Positions 52,102 to 60,735 of a stretch of DNA of 64,000 bases are shown in pieces; the stretch's first letter is position 1, and each line of letters begins with the position of its first letter. Source of the stretch: Modestobacter sp. VKM Ac-2984 (GTDB lineage Bacteria > Actinomycetota > Actinomycetes > Mycobacteriales > Geodermatophilaceae). The notes below the pieces were generated by a model. It did not search any database, was not told where the DNA came from, and was given only the letters and a program-made list of their open reading frames with translations. Position numbers and translations under genes: made by a program. The DNA lies in contig NZ_JAPVBJ010000002.1 in NCBI RefSeq assembly GCF_026967985.1, positions 290,349 to 354,348 of the forward strand, read 5' to 3'.

Positions 52102-53065
52102 CGCGGAAGGTCTCCTCGGTCTCGACGAACAGCTCGCCCAGGCCGTCGGCGCCGATGAACTCCTCCGGCACGTACCGCTCGTCCAGCGACTCGACGACCT
52201 GCGGGTCCTCGGTGGCGCTGCGCAGCGTGTCCTCCAGCGTCTGCACGGCCTCCTCCGGCGTGCCGGCCGGGGCGATGACCCCGAAGGTCGTGGTGCTCTG
52301 CACCAGCTCGGGGTAGCCCAGCTCGACGAAGGTGGGGGCGTCCACGTAGGGCAGCGGCTCGGGACTGCCGACGGCCAGCACCCGCAGGTCGCCGGACTCG
52401 ATCGCGGGCAGGATGTCCTGGGACAGGTTGGCGAAGCCGGCGGTGACGTTCTCCCCCAGCAGCGCGGTCTGCACCTCCGCGTTGCCGTTGAACGGGACGA
52501 CGGTGAGCGGGACGTCGTACAGCTCGCTGATCCGCTGGGTCTCCGCGGCGTGGGTGTTGGTGGCCCCGGGGGTGCCGACGGTGACCGCCTGCGGGTCCTC
52601 CCGGGCGGCCTCGAAGAGGTCCTCCAGCGACTGGTACGGCGAGTCGGCCGGCACGAGGATCCCCGAGGGCACCTGGGTGACCACGCCGATCGGCGCGAAG
52701 TCCTCCCGGGTGTAGCCGACGTCGTTGGACAGGTAGTTGAGCACCGCCGTGGGCAGCGCCGTCATCGACAGCGTGTAGCCGTCGGCGTCGGCGTTGATGA
52801 GCTGCTGGTAGGCGGTCGCCCCCGAGGCCCCGGGCGCGTTCTCCACGACGACGGACTGGTCGAGCTCGCTCTCCATGTGCGCCGCCAGCGCCCGGGCGGC
52901 GATGTCGGTCGGACCGCCGGCCGTGTAGGGCACCAGCAGCCGGATGTCCTCGGTCGGGTACTCCTCCGCGGCCCCGGAGGCGTCGGTGGTCTCCTCCGCG
53001 CCGCCGCATCCGGTCAGTGCGACGCCGGTGACGAGCAGGACGGCGAGGGTGCGGCGCGCGGTCAT
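52085..53065 (-). CDS. tctC: TTT substrate-binding lipoprotein TctC (copy 2)
   Basis: A 326-aa Bug-family binding protein with lipobox ALTGC, ligand loop LLVPYTAGGPTDIAAR and VTVGTPGATNTHAAE. It is encoded directly downstream of tctA with a 4-nt overlap (ATGA), so it is the cognate binding protein of TctAB. The ribosome site aggagaacg precedes ATG 53065. It differs clearly from copies 1 and 3 in the second loop, so ligand ranges may differ. Confidence 0.92.
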   Translation of the reverse strand: MTARRTLAVLLVTGVALTGCGGAEETTDASGAAEEYPTEDIRLLVPYTAGGPTDIAARALAAHMESELDQSVVVENAPGASGATAYQQLINADADGYTLSMTALPTAVLNYLSNDVGYTREDFAPIGVVTQVPSGILVPADSPYQSLEDLFEAAREDPQAVTVGTPGATNTHAAETQRISELYDVPLTVVPFNGNAEVQTALLGENVTAGFANLSQDILPAIESGDLRVLAVGSPEPLPYVDAPTFVELGYPELVQSTTTFGVIAPAGTPEEAVQTLEDTLRSATEDPQVVESLDERYVPEEFIGADGLGELFVETEETFRDVLGD

Positions 53066-54717
53066 CGTTCTCCTGGGGTGGTGGAGGTGGACCCCGAGGG
53101 GCCGTCGGTGGGGGTGCCAGCAGTGGTGTCGGTGGTCGAGTCGGCGCCGGGGCTGCCCTCGGCGGTCACCTGCCGGTCGGCGTCCGGGGCCGATTCGTCG
53201 GTCTCGTCGACGTCGGCGGGGTCGACCCGGCCGAAGACCGCCTTGCGCCGGCGGCTGGTGATCGCGCTGACGATGATGATCAGCGCCATGAAGGCGAACA
53301 TGCCGCCGGAGATGGGGCGGGTGACGAAGATGTCGAGGTCGCCGCCGGAGAGCAGCATCGACTGCCGGAAGGCCCGCTCGAGGATCGACCCGAGCACGAA
53401 GGCGAGCACCAGCGGGCCCGGCTCGAAGCCGGTCTTCTTCATCAGCCAGCCGATGACCCCGAAGCCCAGCACGACCCACATGTCGAACGCGTTGTTGTTG
53501 ACCGAGAAGACGCCGACCATGGTGACCAGCAGCGCGAACGCGGCGAGGATGCCGGCCCGCACCCGGAGCATCTGGACGAAGACCCCGACCAGCGGGATGT
53601 TCAGCGCCAGCAACATCATGTTGCCGATCACCATCGAGGCGATGACGCCCCAGAAGATCTCCGGCTCCTGCTCGATCAGCTGCGGCCCCGGGGTGATGTT
53701 CTGCTGGATCAGGGCGCCGAAGATCAGCGCCAGCACCACGTTGGGCGGGATGCCCAGGGTGAGCAGCGGGATGAACGCCGAGGTGGAGGAGGCGTTGTTC
53801 GCCGTCTCCGGGCCGGCGACCCCCTCGATGGCGCCCTTGCCGAAACGGCTGGGGTCCTTGGCCCGGCGCTTCTCCATCGCGTAGGAGGCCAGCGAGGAGA
53901 CCACCCCGCCGCCGCCGGGCAGCACCCCGATCACGAAGCCGAGCAGCGAGCCGCGGCCGATCGCGCCGGAGGAGTCGCGGAAGTCCTTCCGGGTCGGCCA
54001 GATGCCCTTGATCTTCGAGGTGACCGCCTGGACCTTGTCGGTGCGCTCCAGGCTGTGCAGGATCTCCCCGACACCGAACAGGCCCATCGCCACCGCGACG
54101 AAGTCCAGGCCGTTGAACAGCGCCACCTCGCCGAAGGTGAAGCGCGCCGTGCCGGTGATCGGGTCCAGGCCGATGGTGGCCAGCAGCAGCCCCAGGGCGG
54201 CCATGCACAGGCTCTTCAGCACCGAGCCGGTGCCCAGGTAGGTGACCAGCAGGATGCCCAGGATGGTCAGCGCGACGTACTCCGGCGGCCCGAAGGAGAC
54301 CGCCAGGTCGGCCAGTGGGGGTGCCAGCAGGATCATCCCGATCACGGAGACCGTGCCGCCGATGTACGAGCCGATGGCGGCGATGCCGAGGGCCGGGCCG
54401 GCCCGGCCCTGCTTGGCCATCTGGTAGCCGTCGAAGGTGGTCACCACCGACGCCGCCTCGCCGGGCAGCCGCAGCAGCACCGAGGTGATCGTGCCGCCGT
54501 ACATCGAGCCGTAGTAGATGCCGGCCAGCAGGATGATCGCGGTCACCGGCTCGACCGTGTAGGTGATCGGCAGCAGCAGGGCGATCGACGCCGTCGGCCC
54601 GAGGCCGGGCAGCACCCCGATGACGGTGCCGATCAGCACGCCGAAGAACACGTACAGCAGGTTGGTCGGGGTCAGGGCGACGGAGAAGCCCTGGAGGATG
54701 CCGTCCCAGCTGTCCAC
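53062..54717 (-). CDS. tctA: TTT large membrane protein TctA
   Basis: A 551-aa TctA with 11-12 membrane segments. The conserved family motif GTVIGVLPGLGPTASIALLL near the N-terminus and its inverted counterpart GFVIGVLPGGGGVVSSLASY, plus GSMYGGTITSVLLRLPGE and KGAIEGVAGPETANNAS, are all present. It forms the ion-coupled permease with TctB. The C-terminal 50 residues are an acidic Thr/Ser/Asp-rich tail. The GTG start is one base after the tctB stop. Confidence 0.95.
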   Translation of the reverse strand: MDSWDGILQGFSVALTPTNLLYVFFGVLIGTVIGVLPGLGPTASIALLLPITYTVEPVTAIILLAGIYYGSMYGGTITSVLLRLPGEAASVVTTFDGYQMAKQGRAGPALGIAAIGSYIGGTVSVIGMILLAPPLADLAVSFGPPEYVALTILGILLVTYLGTGSVLKSLCMAALGLLLATIGLDPITGTARFTFGEVALFNGLDFVAVAMGLFGVGEILHSLERTDKVQAVTSKIKGIWPTRKDFRDSSGAIGRGSLLGFVIGVLPGGGGVVSSLASYAMEKRRAKDPSRFGKGAIEGVAGPETANNASSTSAFIPLLTLGIPPNVVLALIFGALIQQNITPGPQLIEQEPEIFWGVIASMVIGNMMLLALNIPLVGVFVQMLRVRAGILAAFALLVTMVGVFSVNNNAFDMWVVLGFGVIGWLMKKTGFEPGPLVLAFVLGSILERAFRQSMLLSGGDLDIFVTRPISGGMFAFMALIIIVSAITSRRRKAVFGRVDPADVDETDESAPDADRQVTAEGSPGADSTTDTTAGTPTDGPSGSTSTTPGER

Positions 54718-54718
54718 G

Positions 54719-55231
54719 TCAGCCCCCGATCACAGCGTCGACGAGGCCTTCGGGGAAGGGCACGCCGAGCAGTTCGACGAACAGCAGGTACATGACGGCC
54801 GTGCCGCCGACGGCCAGCCCCAGCGTCCAGCGCCAGGACTCACCGCCGAAGACCCGCAGCCACAGCACCAGCATCAGGAACGCCGAGACGACGAAGCCGA
54901 AGGTCTGGAACAGCAGGATGAAGACCCCGAGGCTGACCAGTCCGGCGATGATCCGAATCGTGCCGCGGGTCCACGGCTCGTAGTCCTCGGCCGGGTCGAT
55001 GAGGACGAGCACGGCTGCGGTGCCGGTCAGCAGCAGCGAGACGATGAAGGGCCACAGCCCCGGGCCCGGGGCCGTGAGCTCGCCCAGGCCCAGCTGTCGG
55101 GAGCCGATGATCGCGGCCACCCCGAGGACGAGGAGCAGCAGGGGCGCGATCCGGTGCAACTGGCGCCACCGATGCCCCCGGTCCGCCGTCCCCTCGGTGG
55201 GGGCGCCGGACGCCGATGTCGAGCCGTGCAC
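54719..55231 (-). CDS. tctB: TTT small membrane protein TctB
   Basis: A 170-aa four-helix membrane protein: RIAPLLLLVLGVAAIIGSRQ, GLWPFIVSLLLTGTAAVLVL, IRIIAGLVSLGVFILLFQ and a C-terminal TLGLAVGGTAVMYLLFVELLGV. This is the TctB layout. I chose GTG 55231, behind gaggtgagc. Longer frames exist, but they run through the promoter region that carries the 15-bp motif. It is the first gene of the tctB-tctA-tctC-ThDP-CoA-transferase-tctC operon. Confidence 0.87.
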   Translation of the reverse strand: MHGSTSASGAPTEGTADRGHRWRQLHRIAPLLLLVLGVAAIIGSRQLGLGELTAPGPGLWPFIVSLLLTGTAAVLVLIDPAEDYEPWTRGTIRIIAGLVSLGVFILLFQTFGFVVSAFLMLVLWLRVFGGESWRWTLGLAVGGTAVMYLLFVELLGVPFPEGLVDAVIGG

Positions 55232-55261
55232 GTGCTCACCTCGTCCTCGTTGACGCCCCGT

Positions 55262-55276
55262 GTGAGCCAGGACACT
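55262..55276. promoter_or_regulatory. 15-bp motif, copy A (tctB/lysR promoter)
   Basis: GTGAGCCAG-GA-CACT, 31 bp upstream of the tctB start and within the divergent tctB/lysR region. It shares 13 of 13 fixed positions with copies B and C at the tctC3/aldehyde dehydrogenase promoter. Confidence 0.7.
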
Positions 55277-55371
55277 AGGGCGGGCTTTGAGAATGGTCCA
55301 ATACGGAATCGCCCGCTGATCCAGAACGGCTGTGCATGAGTGGGAGAGCATGAGCGAGAGAGGAGGAGGCG

Positions 55372-56280
55372 ATGGAGCTGCGACACCTGCGCGCGTTCGC
55401 CGCCGTCGCCGAGGAGCTGCACTTCGGCCGGGCGGCGCTGCGGCTGCACGTGGCCCAGCCGGCGCTCAGTCAGCAGATCAAGCACCTCGAAGAGGACGTC
55501 GGCACGCTGCTGCTGGAGCGGACCACCCGGCAGGTGCGGCTGACCGCGGCGGGCGTGGTCTTCCTGGAGCACGTGCACCGGGTGCTGGCCGAGGTCGACC
55601 GGGCGCGCGAGTCGGTGCTGGCCGCCGAGCGGGGCGCCCGCGGCGAGATCCGGGTCGGGGTGACCGGGGCGATCACCTGGCGGCTGCTCCCCCGGATGGC
55701 CCGCGCCTACCGGCAGCGCTACCCGCTGGTGCGATTGGACCTGCACCCCGCGGTGTTCAGCGGCACCCAGGTCAGCTCGCTGCTGGACGGCCGGATCGAC
55801 GTCGGCTTCCTCCGCGCGCCGGTGCCCGACGGGCCGTTGGCCAGCCGGGTCATCCTCAACGAGCCGCTGATGGCCGTGCTGCCGCTGGACCACCCGCTGG
55901 CGGGGCAGGCCGCGGTGGCGCTGGCGGACCTGTCCGGGGACGGCTTCATCACCTATCCCTCCCGCCAGGGGTCCGCACTGCGCGACGCGGCGGTGCACGC
56001 CTGCTTCTCCGCCGGGTTCACCCCGCGGGTGGTCCAGGAGGCCCCGGACACCCACACCGTGGTCGCCCTGGTCGGCGCAGCGGTGGGCGTGACGCTGATG
56101 CCCGCCTCCGCCGAGCGGCTGCAGCTGGAGGGGGTGGTCTTTCGGCCGATCGCCGGCGGGGTCGACCTGCGGGTGCCCATCGCGCTGGCCTGGCGACGGG
56201 AGGACCCCTCCCCGGTGCTGGCCGGTTTCCTGGCCACCGCCGAGGAGGTGCTGCCCAGTCCGTCACCAGGCGATCGGTGA
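55372..56280 (+). CDS. LysR-family transcriptional regulator
   Basis: A 302-aa LysR regulator: winged helix (HLRAFAAVAEELHFGRAALR, LHVAQPALSQQIKHLE, LLERTTRQVRLT) and a two-lobed effector domain resembling the BenM/CatM/CbbR substrate-binding fold. The ATG has gagaggaggagg upstream. It is divergent from the tctB operon and convergent with tctC3, so it is the natural regulator of the whole cluster. The inducer is presumably the transported carboxylate or a metabolite of it. Confidence 0.93.
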   Translation: MELRHLRAFAAVAEELHFGRAALRLHVAQPALSQQIKHLEEDVGTLLLERTTRQVRLTAAGVVFLEHVHRVLAEVDRARESVLAAERGARGEIRVGVTGAITWRLLPRMARAYRQRYPLVRLDLHPAVFSGTQVSSLLDGRIDVGFLRAPVPDGPLASRVILNEPLMAVLPLDHPLAGQAAVALADLSGDGFITYPSRQGSALRDAAVHACFSAGFTPRVVQEAPDTHTVVALVGAAVGVTLMPASAERLQLEGVVFRPIAGGVDLRVPIALAWRREDPSPVLAGFLATAEEVLPSPSPGDR

Positions 56281-56312
56281 CCGGCGCCGTCCCCCGCTGC
56301 GGACGGCGCCGG
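56281..56312. terminator. Bidirectional terminator between lysR and tctC3
   Basis: A perfect 12-bp stem pairs 56281-56292 (ccggcgccgtcc) with 56301-56312, starting at the lysR stop. tctC3 ends 11 bp beyond it on the other strand. Confidence 0.75.
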
Positions 56313-56322
56313 CCACCAGGAC

Positions 56323-57330
56323 TCACTCCTGCAGGATCGGGCCGTACGTCTCGACGATCTCGTCGATCCGGTCGGCGAAGGCGTCCGTGCCGATGAACTC
56401 GTCGGGCACGTACTCCTCGCCGAGCCGCTCCATCACCTCGGGCTGCTCCAGGCAGTCGTTGACCGTCGTCTCCAGGGTGGTGACGACGTCCTCGGGCGTG
56501 CCGGCCGGGGCTGCGAGACCGAACACCGACACGCTGTTGGTCAGCTCCGGGAAGCCCGACTCGGCCAGCGTGGGCACGTCCTCCAGGTAGTCGACCTGCT
56601 CGGGGGGGCTCACCGCCAGCGGCACGAACTCGCCGGCCTCGACGTTCGCCAGCACGTCCTCCGAGGCGTTGATGAAGACGGCGTCCACGTTGTCGCCCAG
56701 CAGGGCGGTGGTCATCTCGGCGTTGCCGGTGAACGGCACCGCGGTCAGCTGGACGTCGTACTCCGCGGCCAGCCGCTGCAGTTCCATCGCCTGGGACGTC
56801 GTCGCCCCGGGGACGCCGACGTTCACCTGGCCGGGGTTCTCCTCGGCGTACTGGAAGAACGCCTCGGCGTCGGCGAACTCGGAGTCCGCCCCGACCGCGA
56901 GGACGGAGGGGATCTCGGTGACGGCGGCGATCGGGACGTAGTCCTCGTTGGTGTAGCCGACGTCCTGCTGGAGCGGGTTGGTCGCGGTGGCCGGGACGGC
57001 GATCAGGGACAGGCTGTAGCCGTCGGCGCCGCCGGCCAGCATCGCCTGCATGCCGAGCGACCCCGAGGCGCCGGGGCGGTTCTCCACCACGACGGTCTGG
57101 CCGAACTCCGTGGACAGGCAGTCGCCGATCGTCCGTGCGGCCAGGTCGGTCGGGCCGCCCGCGGCGTAGGGGACGTAGAGGGTGATGTCGTCGGTCGGGT
57201 ACTCCGCCGCTGCGGCGTCGTCCCCGCCACCTCCCACTGCGACCTCGTCCTCTTCCCCGCCGCCGCAGCCGGCCAGGGTGAGTGCAGATGCGGCGAGGAG
57301 TGCGGGAAGGGTGAGCCGGCGTCGTTGCAT
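56323..57330 (-). CDS. tctC: TTT substrate-binding lipoprotein TctC (copy 3)
   Basis: A 335-aa Bug-family binding protein with lipobox TLAGC, ligand loop LYVPYAAGGPTDLAAR and VNVGVPGATTSQAME. It has its own promoter with a copy of the 15-bp motif and stands apart from the tctBA operon, so it is a third receptor for the single TctAB transporter. Two extra cysteines (GDCLSTEF and NDCLEQPE) could form a disulfide. ATG 57330 follows ggaggcaacc. Confidence 0.9.
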   Translation of the reverse strand: MQRRRLTLPALLAASALTLAGCGGGEEDEVAVGGGGDDAAAAEYPTDDITLYVPYAAGGPTDLAARTIGDCLSTEFGQTVVVENRPGASGSLGMQAMLAGGADGYSLSLIAVPATATNPLQQDVGYTNEDYVPIAAVTEIPSVLAVGADSEFADAEAFFQYAEENPGQVNVGVPGATTSQAMELQRLAAEYDVQLTAVPFTGNAEMTTALLGDNVDAVFINASEDVLANVEAGEFVPLAVSPPEQVDYLEDVPTLAESGFPELTNSVSVFGLAAPAGTPEDVVTTLETTVNDCLEQPEVMERLGEEYVPDEFIGTDAFADRIDEIVETYGPILQE

Positions 57331-57371
57331 CGGTTGCCTCCGTCGTGTGTGGGGGAGTTGCCTGCGAAGGC

Positions 57372-57386
57372 AGTGGCCTGGCTCAC
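57372..57386. promoter_or_regulatory. 15-bp motif, copy B (tctC3 promoter)
   Basis: AGTG-GC-CTGGCTCAC, the reverse complement of GTGAGCCAGGCCACT, 42 bp upstream of the tctC3 ATG on the minus strand. It is inverted relative to copy C. Confidence 0.7.
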
Positions 57387-57453
57387 TGTGCCCTCCCTCG
57401 CGCACGGTCGCCCGGCCGCTGGATCACGGTCGGGCAACGATCCCGCAGGCCCT

Positions 57454-57468
57454 GTGAGCCAGTTCACT
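57454..57468. promoter_or_regulatory. 15-bp motif, copy C (aldehyde dehydrogenase promoter)
   Basis: GTGAGCCAG-TT-CACT, 36 bp upstream of the aldehyde dehydrogenase ATG, in the divergent region with tctC3. Copies B and C face each other across about 67 bp. Confidence 0.7.
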
Positions 57469-57503
57469 TACCAGACGTCCAAGACGACTGGCAGAGTGCC
57501 GAC

Positions 57504-59069
57504 ATGGCTGCTGCGTCGTCGCCCCCCGCCCTGCACGTCAAGCCCGGCACGGAGTGGGCCTCGGTCCTCGGCCGTGCCGCAGGGCTCGCCCCGGAGGCGT
57601 TCGGCACCGACCGGCTGCACAACCTGGTGGACGGTGCCTGGCGGCCGATCGGCAGCCCCGAGCCGCTGGTCACCCCGGTCGACGGCACCAAGCTCATCGG
57701 CCTCCCCCGGCTGTCGGCCGGCGAGGCGCAGCACGCCGTGCTGGCCGCCGCCGCGGCGCACCGCGAGTGGGCACGGACGCCGCTGGCCGAGCGCAAGGCC
57801 CGGGTCACCGCGGCCGTCGACGCGATGGCCGCGGCCCGCGACGAGCTGGCCCTGCTGCTGGCCTGGGAGATCGGCAAGCCGTGGAAGCTGGCCTGCGCCG
57901 ACGTCGACCGGGCGCTGGACGGCGTGCGCTGGTACGTCGATGGGATCGACACCATGCTCGGCGACCGCGCGCCGCTGGCCGGCCCGGTGTCCAACATCGC
58001 CAGCTGGAACTACCCGATGTCGGTGCTGGTGCACGCCGAGCTCGTGCAGCTGCTGGCCGGCAACGCCGTGCTGGCCAAGACGCCGTCCCAGGGTGGCGCC
58101 GCGTGCCTGACCCTGGCCCACGCGCTGATGGCCCACGCGGGGCTGCCGGTCACGCTGCTCTCCGGCGGCGGCGCGGAGCTGTCGTCGGTGCTGGTGCGCT
58201 CCCCGGAGATCGGCGCGCTGGCCTTCGTCGGCGGCCGCTCCAACGGCGGCAAGGTCGCCGCCGACCTGCTGGACACCGGCAAGCGGCACATGCTCGAGCA
58301 GGAGGGCCTCAACGCCTGGGGGATCTGGGAGTTCTCCGACTGGGCCGGGCTGGCCGCCCACCTGAAGAAGGGCTTCGAGTACGGCAAGCAGCGGTGCACC
58401 GCCTACCCGCGTTACGTCGTCCAGCGCGAGCTCGTCGACCAGTTCCTCGCCACCTACCTGCCGCTGGTGCAGTCGCTCCGGTTCGGGCACCCGCTGGCCG
58501 TCGAGGCCGACGCCGACGACCTCCCCACCCTGGACTTCGGGCCGGTGATCAGCGCCGCCAAGGCCCAGGAGCTGGGCCGCCAGGTGGACGACGCGATGCA
58601 CCGCGGCGCCGTCCCGCTGTACCGGGGCAGCGTCGCCGACGGCCGGTTCATCACCGGGCAGGACACCTCGGCCTACGTGGCACCGGCGGCGCTGCTCTCC
58701 CCGGCCGGCGCGAGCTCCCTCATGCACGCCGAGCCGTTCGGGCCGATCGACACGATCGTCGTGGTCGACTCCGAGGCGGAGCTGTTGGCCCAGATGAACG
58801 CCTCCAACGGCGCGCTGGTCGCCAGCCTGGCCTGCGACGACGAGGACAAGGCCCGCCGGCTGGCCCGGGAGGTGCAGGCGTTCAAGGTCGGCATCAACAA
58901 GCCCCGCTCGCGCGGCGACCGGGCCGAGCCGTTCGGTGGCCGGGGCGCGTCCTGGCTGGGCTGCTTCGTCGGCGGCGAGCTGCTGGTGCAGGCGGTCACC
59001 CAGGGGGCGGAGAACGAGCTGCTCTACGGCAACTTCCCCGAGCACTCGCGCTACCCCGCCGCCATCTGA
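57504..59069 (+). CDS. Aldehyde dehydrogenase family protein
   Basis: A 521-aa NAD(P)-dependent aldehyde dehydrogenase. Rossmann and substrate segments include NIASWNYPMSVLVHAE, and C298 in GKQRCTAYPRYVV is the catalytic cysteine. The usual ELGGK glutamate motif is replaced by MLEQEGLNAWG (E265 or E267 could be the base), so it is a diverged member. The start is ATG 57504. It is divergent from tctC3 and its promoter bears the 15-bp motif. With the ThDP enzyme it could oxidise an aldehyde released by decarboxylation; the substrate is unknown. Confidence 0.85.
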   Translation: MAAASSPPALHVKPGTEWASVLGRAAGLAPEAFGTDRLHNLVDGAWRPIGSPEPLVTPVDGTKLIGLPRLSAGEAQHAVLAAAAAHREWARTPLAERKARVTAAVDAMAAARDELALLLAWEIGKPWKLACADVDRALDGVRWYVDGIDTMLGDRAPLAGPVSNIASWNYPMSVLVHAELVQLLAGNAVLAKTPSQGGAACLTLAHALMAHAGLPVTLLSGGGAELSSVLVRSPEIGALAFVGGRSNGGKVAADLLDTGKRHMLEQEGLNAWGIWEFSDWAGLAAHLKKGFEYGKQRCTAYPRYVVQRELVDQFLATYLPLVQSLRFGHPLAVEADADDLPTLDFGPVISAAKAQELGRQVDDAMHRGAVPLYRGSVADGRFITGQDTSAYVAPAALLSPAGASSLMHAEPFGPIDTIVVVDSEAELLAQMNASNGALVASLACDDEDKARRLAREVQAFKVGINKPRSRGDRAEPFGGRGASWLGCFVGGELLVQAVTQGAENELLYGNFPEHSRYPAAI

Positions 59070-59124
59070 CCACCCGCCACGGCCTCCGGGCGGGGCGGAC
59101 ACGGGGTCTGAGAGGGTCGGTGGC

Positions 59125-59322
59125 ATGACCTCACCGGAGCCGCGCGCCCCCCGACAGCGGCTGATCGGCCTGTTCCTGCTGGGCGTCGCCGCCGTCCTGC
59201 TGGTCTCCTCGGTCACCTGGTTCGGCAGCGACCGGGGTGCGATCGGCATCGCCCAGGTGGTGGTGGGCCTGGTGCTGGCGGCGGTGGGCGGCCTCGTGGT
59301 GCGCCGGGCGCAGCCGCGCTGA
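59125..59322 (+). CDS. Small two-helix membrane protein
   Basis: A 65-aa protein from ATG 59125, 55 bp after the aldehyde dehydrogenase. Two hydrophobic segments (RLIGLFLLGVAAVLLVSSVTW and IGIAQVVVGLVLAAVGGLVV) are joined by a short GSDRGA turn, with basic residues at the C-terminus. I recognise no family. It may be co-transcribed with the dehydrogenase or independent. Confidence 0.6.
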   Translation: MTSPEPRAPRQRLIGLFLLGVAAVLLVSSVTWFGSDRGAIGIAQVVVGLVLAAVGGLVVRRAQPR

Positions 59323-59387
59323 CCCCCGCCGTCCCCGCGCCTCGGCGGCCAGCTGCCGCATCGCGGTGACCGACGCCGGCTCCCCGG

Positions 59388-60734
59388 TCATCGGGCGAGC
59401 CCGGTCAGCGGCCCCTCGGCGACCACGGTGCCGGCCGCGTCGAGGACCCGCACCATCGCCGCCGACGGGGGCACAGCGCCTGCGCCGCCCCCGGACACCA
59501 GGGGCAGGGTCGTGAGCAGGTCGCCGTCCCCGTCCAACACCTCGGCGGTGACGCCGGTGAGCGGCCCGCTCACCGCCAGGTCCCCGCCGGAGATCGGCAG
59601 GGCGAACAGCCGGTCCAGCAGGTCGGGTCCGGCGGCCGCGGGCGCGCCGGCGACGGTGGCCGTCTCACTGCTGTCGGTTTCGGCGATGGACCGGCCCGCC
59701 CAGGTCACCGTCGCCCCGGACGGGAACGTGAGGCCGACCATGATGATCTGCTCGGCTGCACTGCCGGTGGGGGTGCCGACGGCCAGCAGCGTGGGCTGCA
59801 CGTCCTCCGGTCGGACGCCGTAGTGGCCGAGCGCCGTCTGGAGCAGTCCCTGCAGCCAGGTCTCGTTGGCCGACGACCGCAGGCCCCGCGGGTCCGCGAC
59901 GGGGATCGGCGAGGTGGCCACCGCCTCAGCACTCTCGCTGAACCCACCGCCCAGGGTGTAGGCGGTCGTGCCGTCCCGGACCACCCGGACCTGCGGACCG
60001 AGCAGCCAACCGGTCGGTGCGGGGACGTCGATCACGGCCACCCCGTCGGTCGCCGGAACCGGCGTGAACTCGGTGGTCTCCGAGCCGTCCGCGGCGACCG
60101 ACGGCCCGGGGGCGTAGGTGAACTCGTCGTCGGGGCGGCTCACCGCGATCAGCACGCCGCGGGAGGCGGCCGCATCGGTGACGTCGAGCAGCAGCTGTGG
60201 CTGGTCCGGGAAGGTCTCCTGCGGCCGCGTCGCCGGTGTCATCTCCTCCGGTCGCGCCCCGGTCGGGCCGGTGAACCAGATCGAGGACAGCTGGGCGTCC
60301 TCCCGGCCGAACACCAGGGCGACGCGGCCGGTGGCCGTGTCCTCGGCGAAGGCCACCCGGTGCGAGTCGCTTGGTGGTGTCGGCACGTAGGCCGGGTCCC
60401 ACGGTCCCCAGCCCAGGGCCGCGACGTCGGCGAGCCACTCCTCGTCACTGGCGAGGGAGCCTCGGGTCGGCAGGTCGTAGAGGCTCGGCAGTGGCGTGCT
60501 GGACGGTGCGGCCACGTCGTCCGCGGTGTCGACCGTGGGGAGCAGGCCGCGCAGCACCGGCACCGACCCGAAGACCAGCACCACGGCCAGCCCCACGCCG
60601 ACCACGGCCGCCTGCTGACGGCGCTGCCGCCGGTGCCGCACCCGGGTGCGCTCGGCCAGGTCCGCGGGGGCGCGGGGCGCCGGGCGGGTGGCGAGGTGCG
60701 TGCGCAGGTCGGTCTCGACGTCGATCAGGTCCAT
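59388..60734 (-). CDS. Membrane-anchored protein paired with a SigE-type sigma factor
   Basis: A 448-aa protein with a short cytoplasmic N-terminus, one membrane segment (residues 42-62) and a large extracytoplasmic domain without a recognised family. It starts 1 bp after the sigma factor stop, so the two are certainly coupled. It lacks the HxxxCxxC zinc motif of ZAS anti-sigma factors, so if it controls the sigma factor the mechanism is different. The soluble domain is rich in Asp, Thr and Pro (TPLPSLYDLPTRGS and later). Anti-sigma or sensor function is inferred from position. Confidence 0.7.
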   Translation of the reverse strand: MDLIDVETDLRTHLATRPAPRAPADLAERTRVRHRRQRRQQAAVVGVGLAVVLVFGSVPVLRGLLPTVDTADDVAAPSSTPLPSLYDLPTRGSLASDEEWLADVAALGWGPWDPAYVPTPPSDSHRVAFAEDTATGRVALVFGREDAQLSSIWFTGPTGARPEEMTPATRPQETFPDQPQLLLDVTDAAASRGVLIAVSRPDDEFTYAPGPSVAADGSETTEFTPVPATDGVAVIDVPAPTGWLLGPQVRVVRDGTTAYTLGGGFSESAEAVATSPIPVADPRGLRSSANETWLQGLLQTALGHYGVRPEDVQPTLLAVGTPTGSAAEQIIMVGLTFPSGATVTWAGRSIAETDSSETATVAGAPAAAGPDLLDRLFALPISGGDLAVSGPLTGVTAEVLDGDGDLLTTLPLVSGGGAGAVPPSAAMVRVLDAAGTVVAEGPLTGLAR

Positions 60735-60735
60735 C

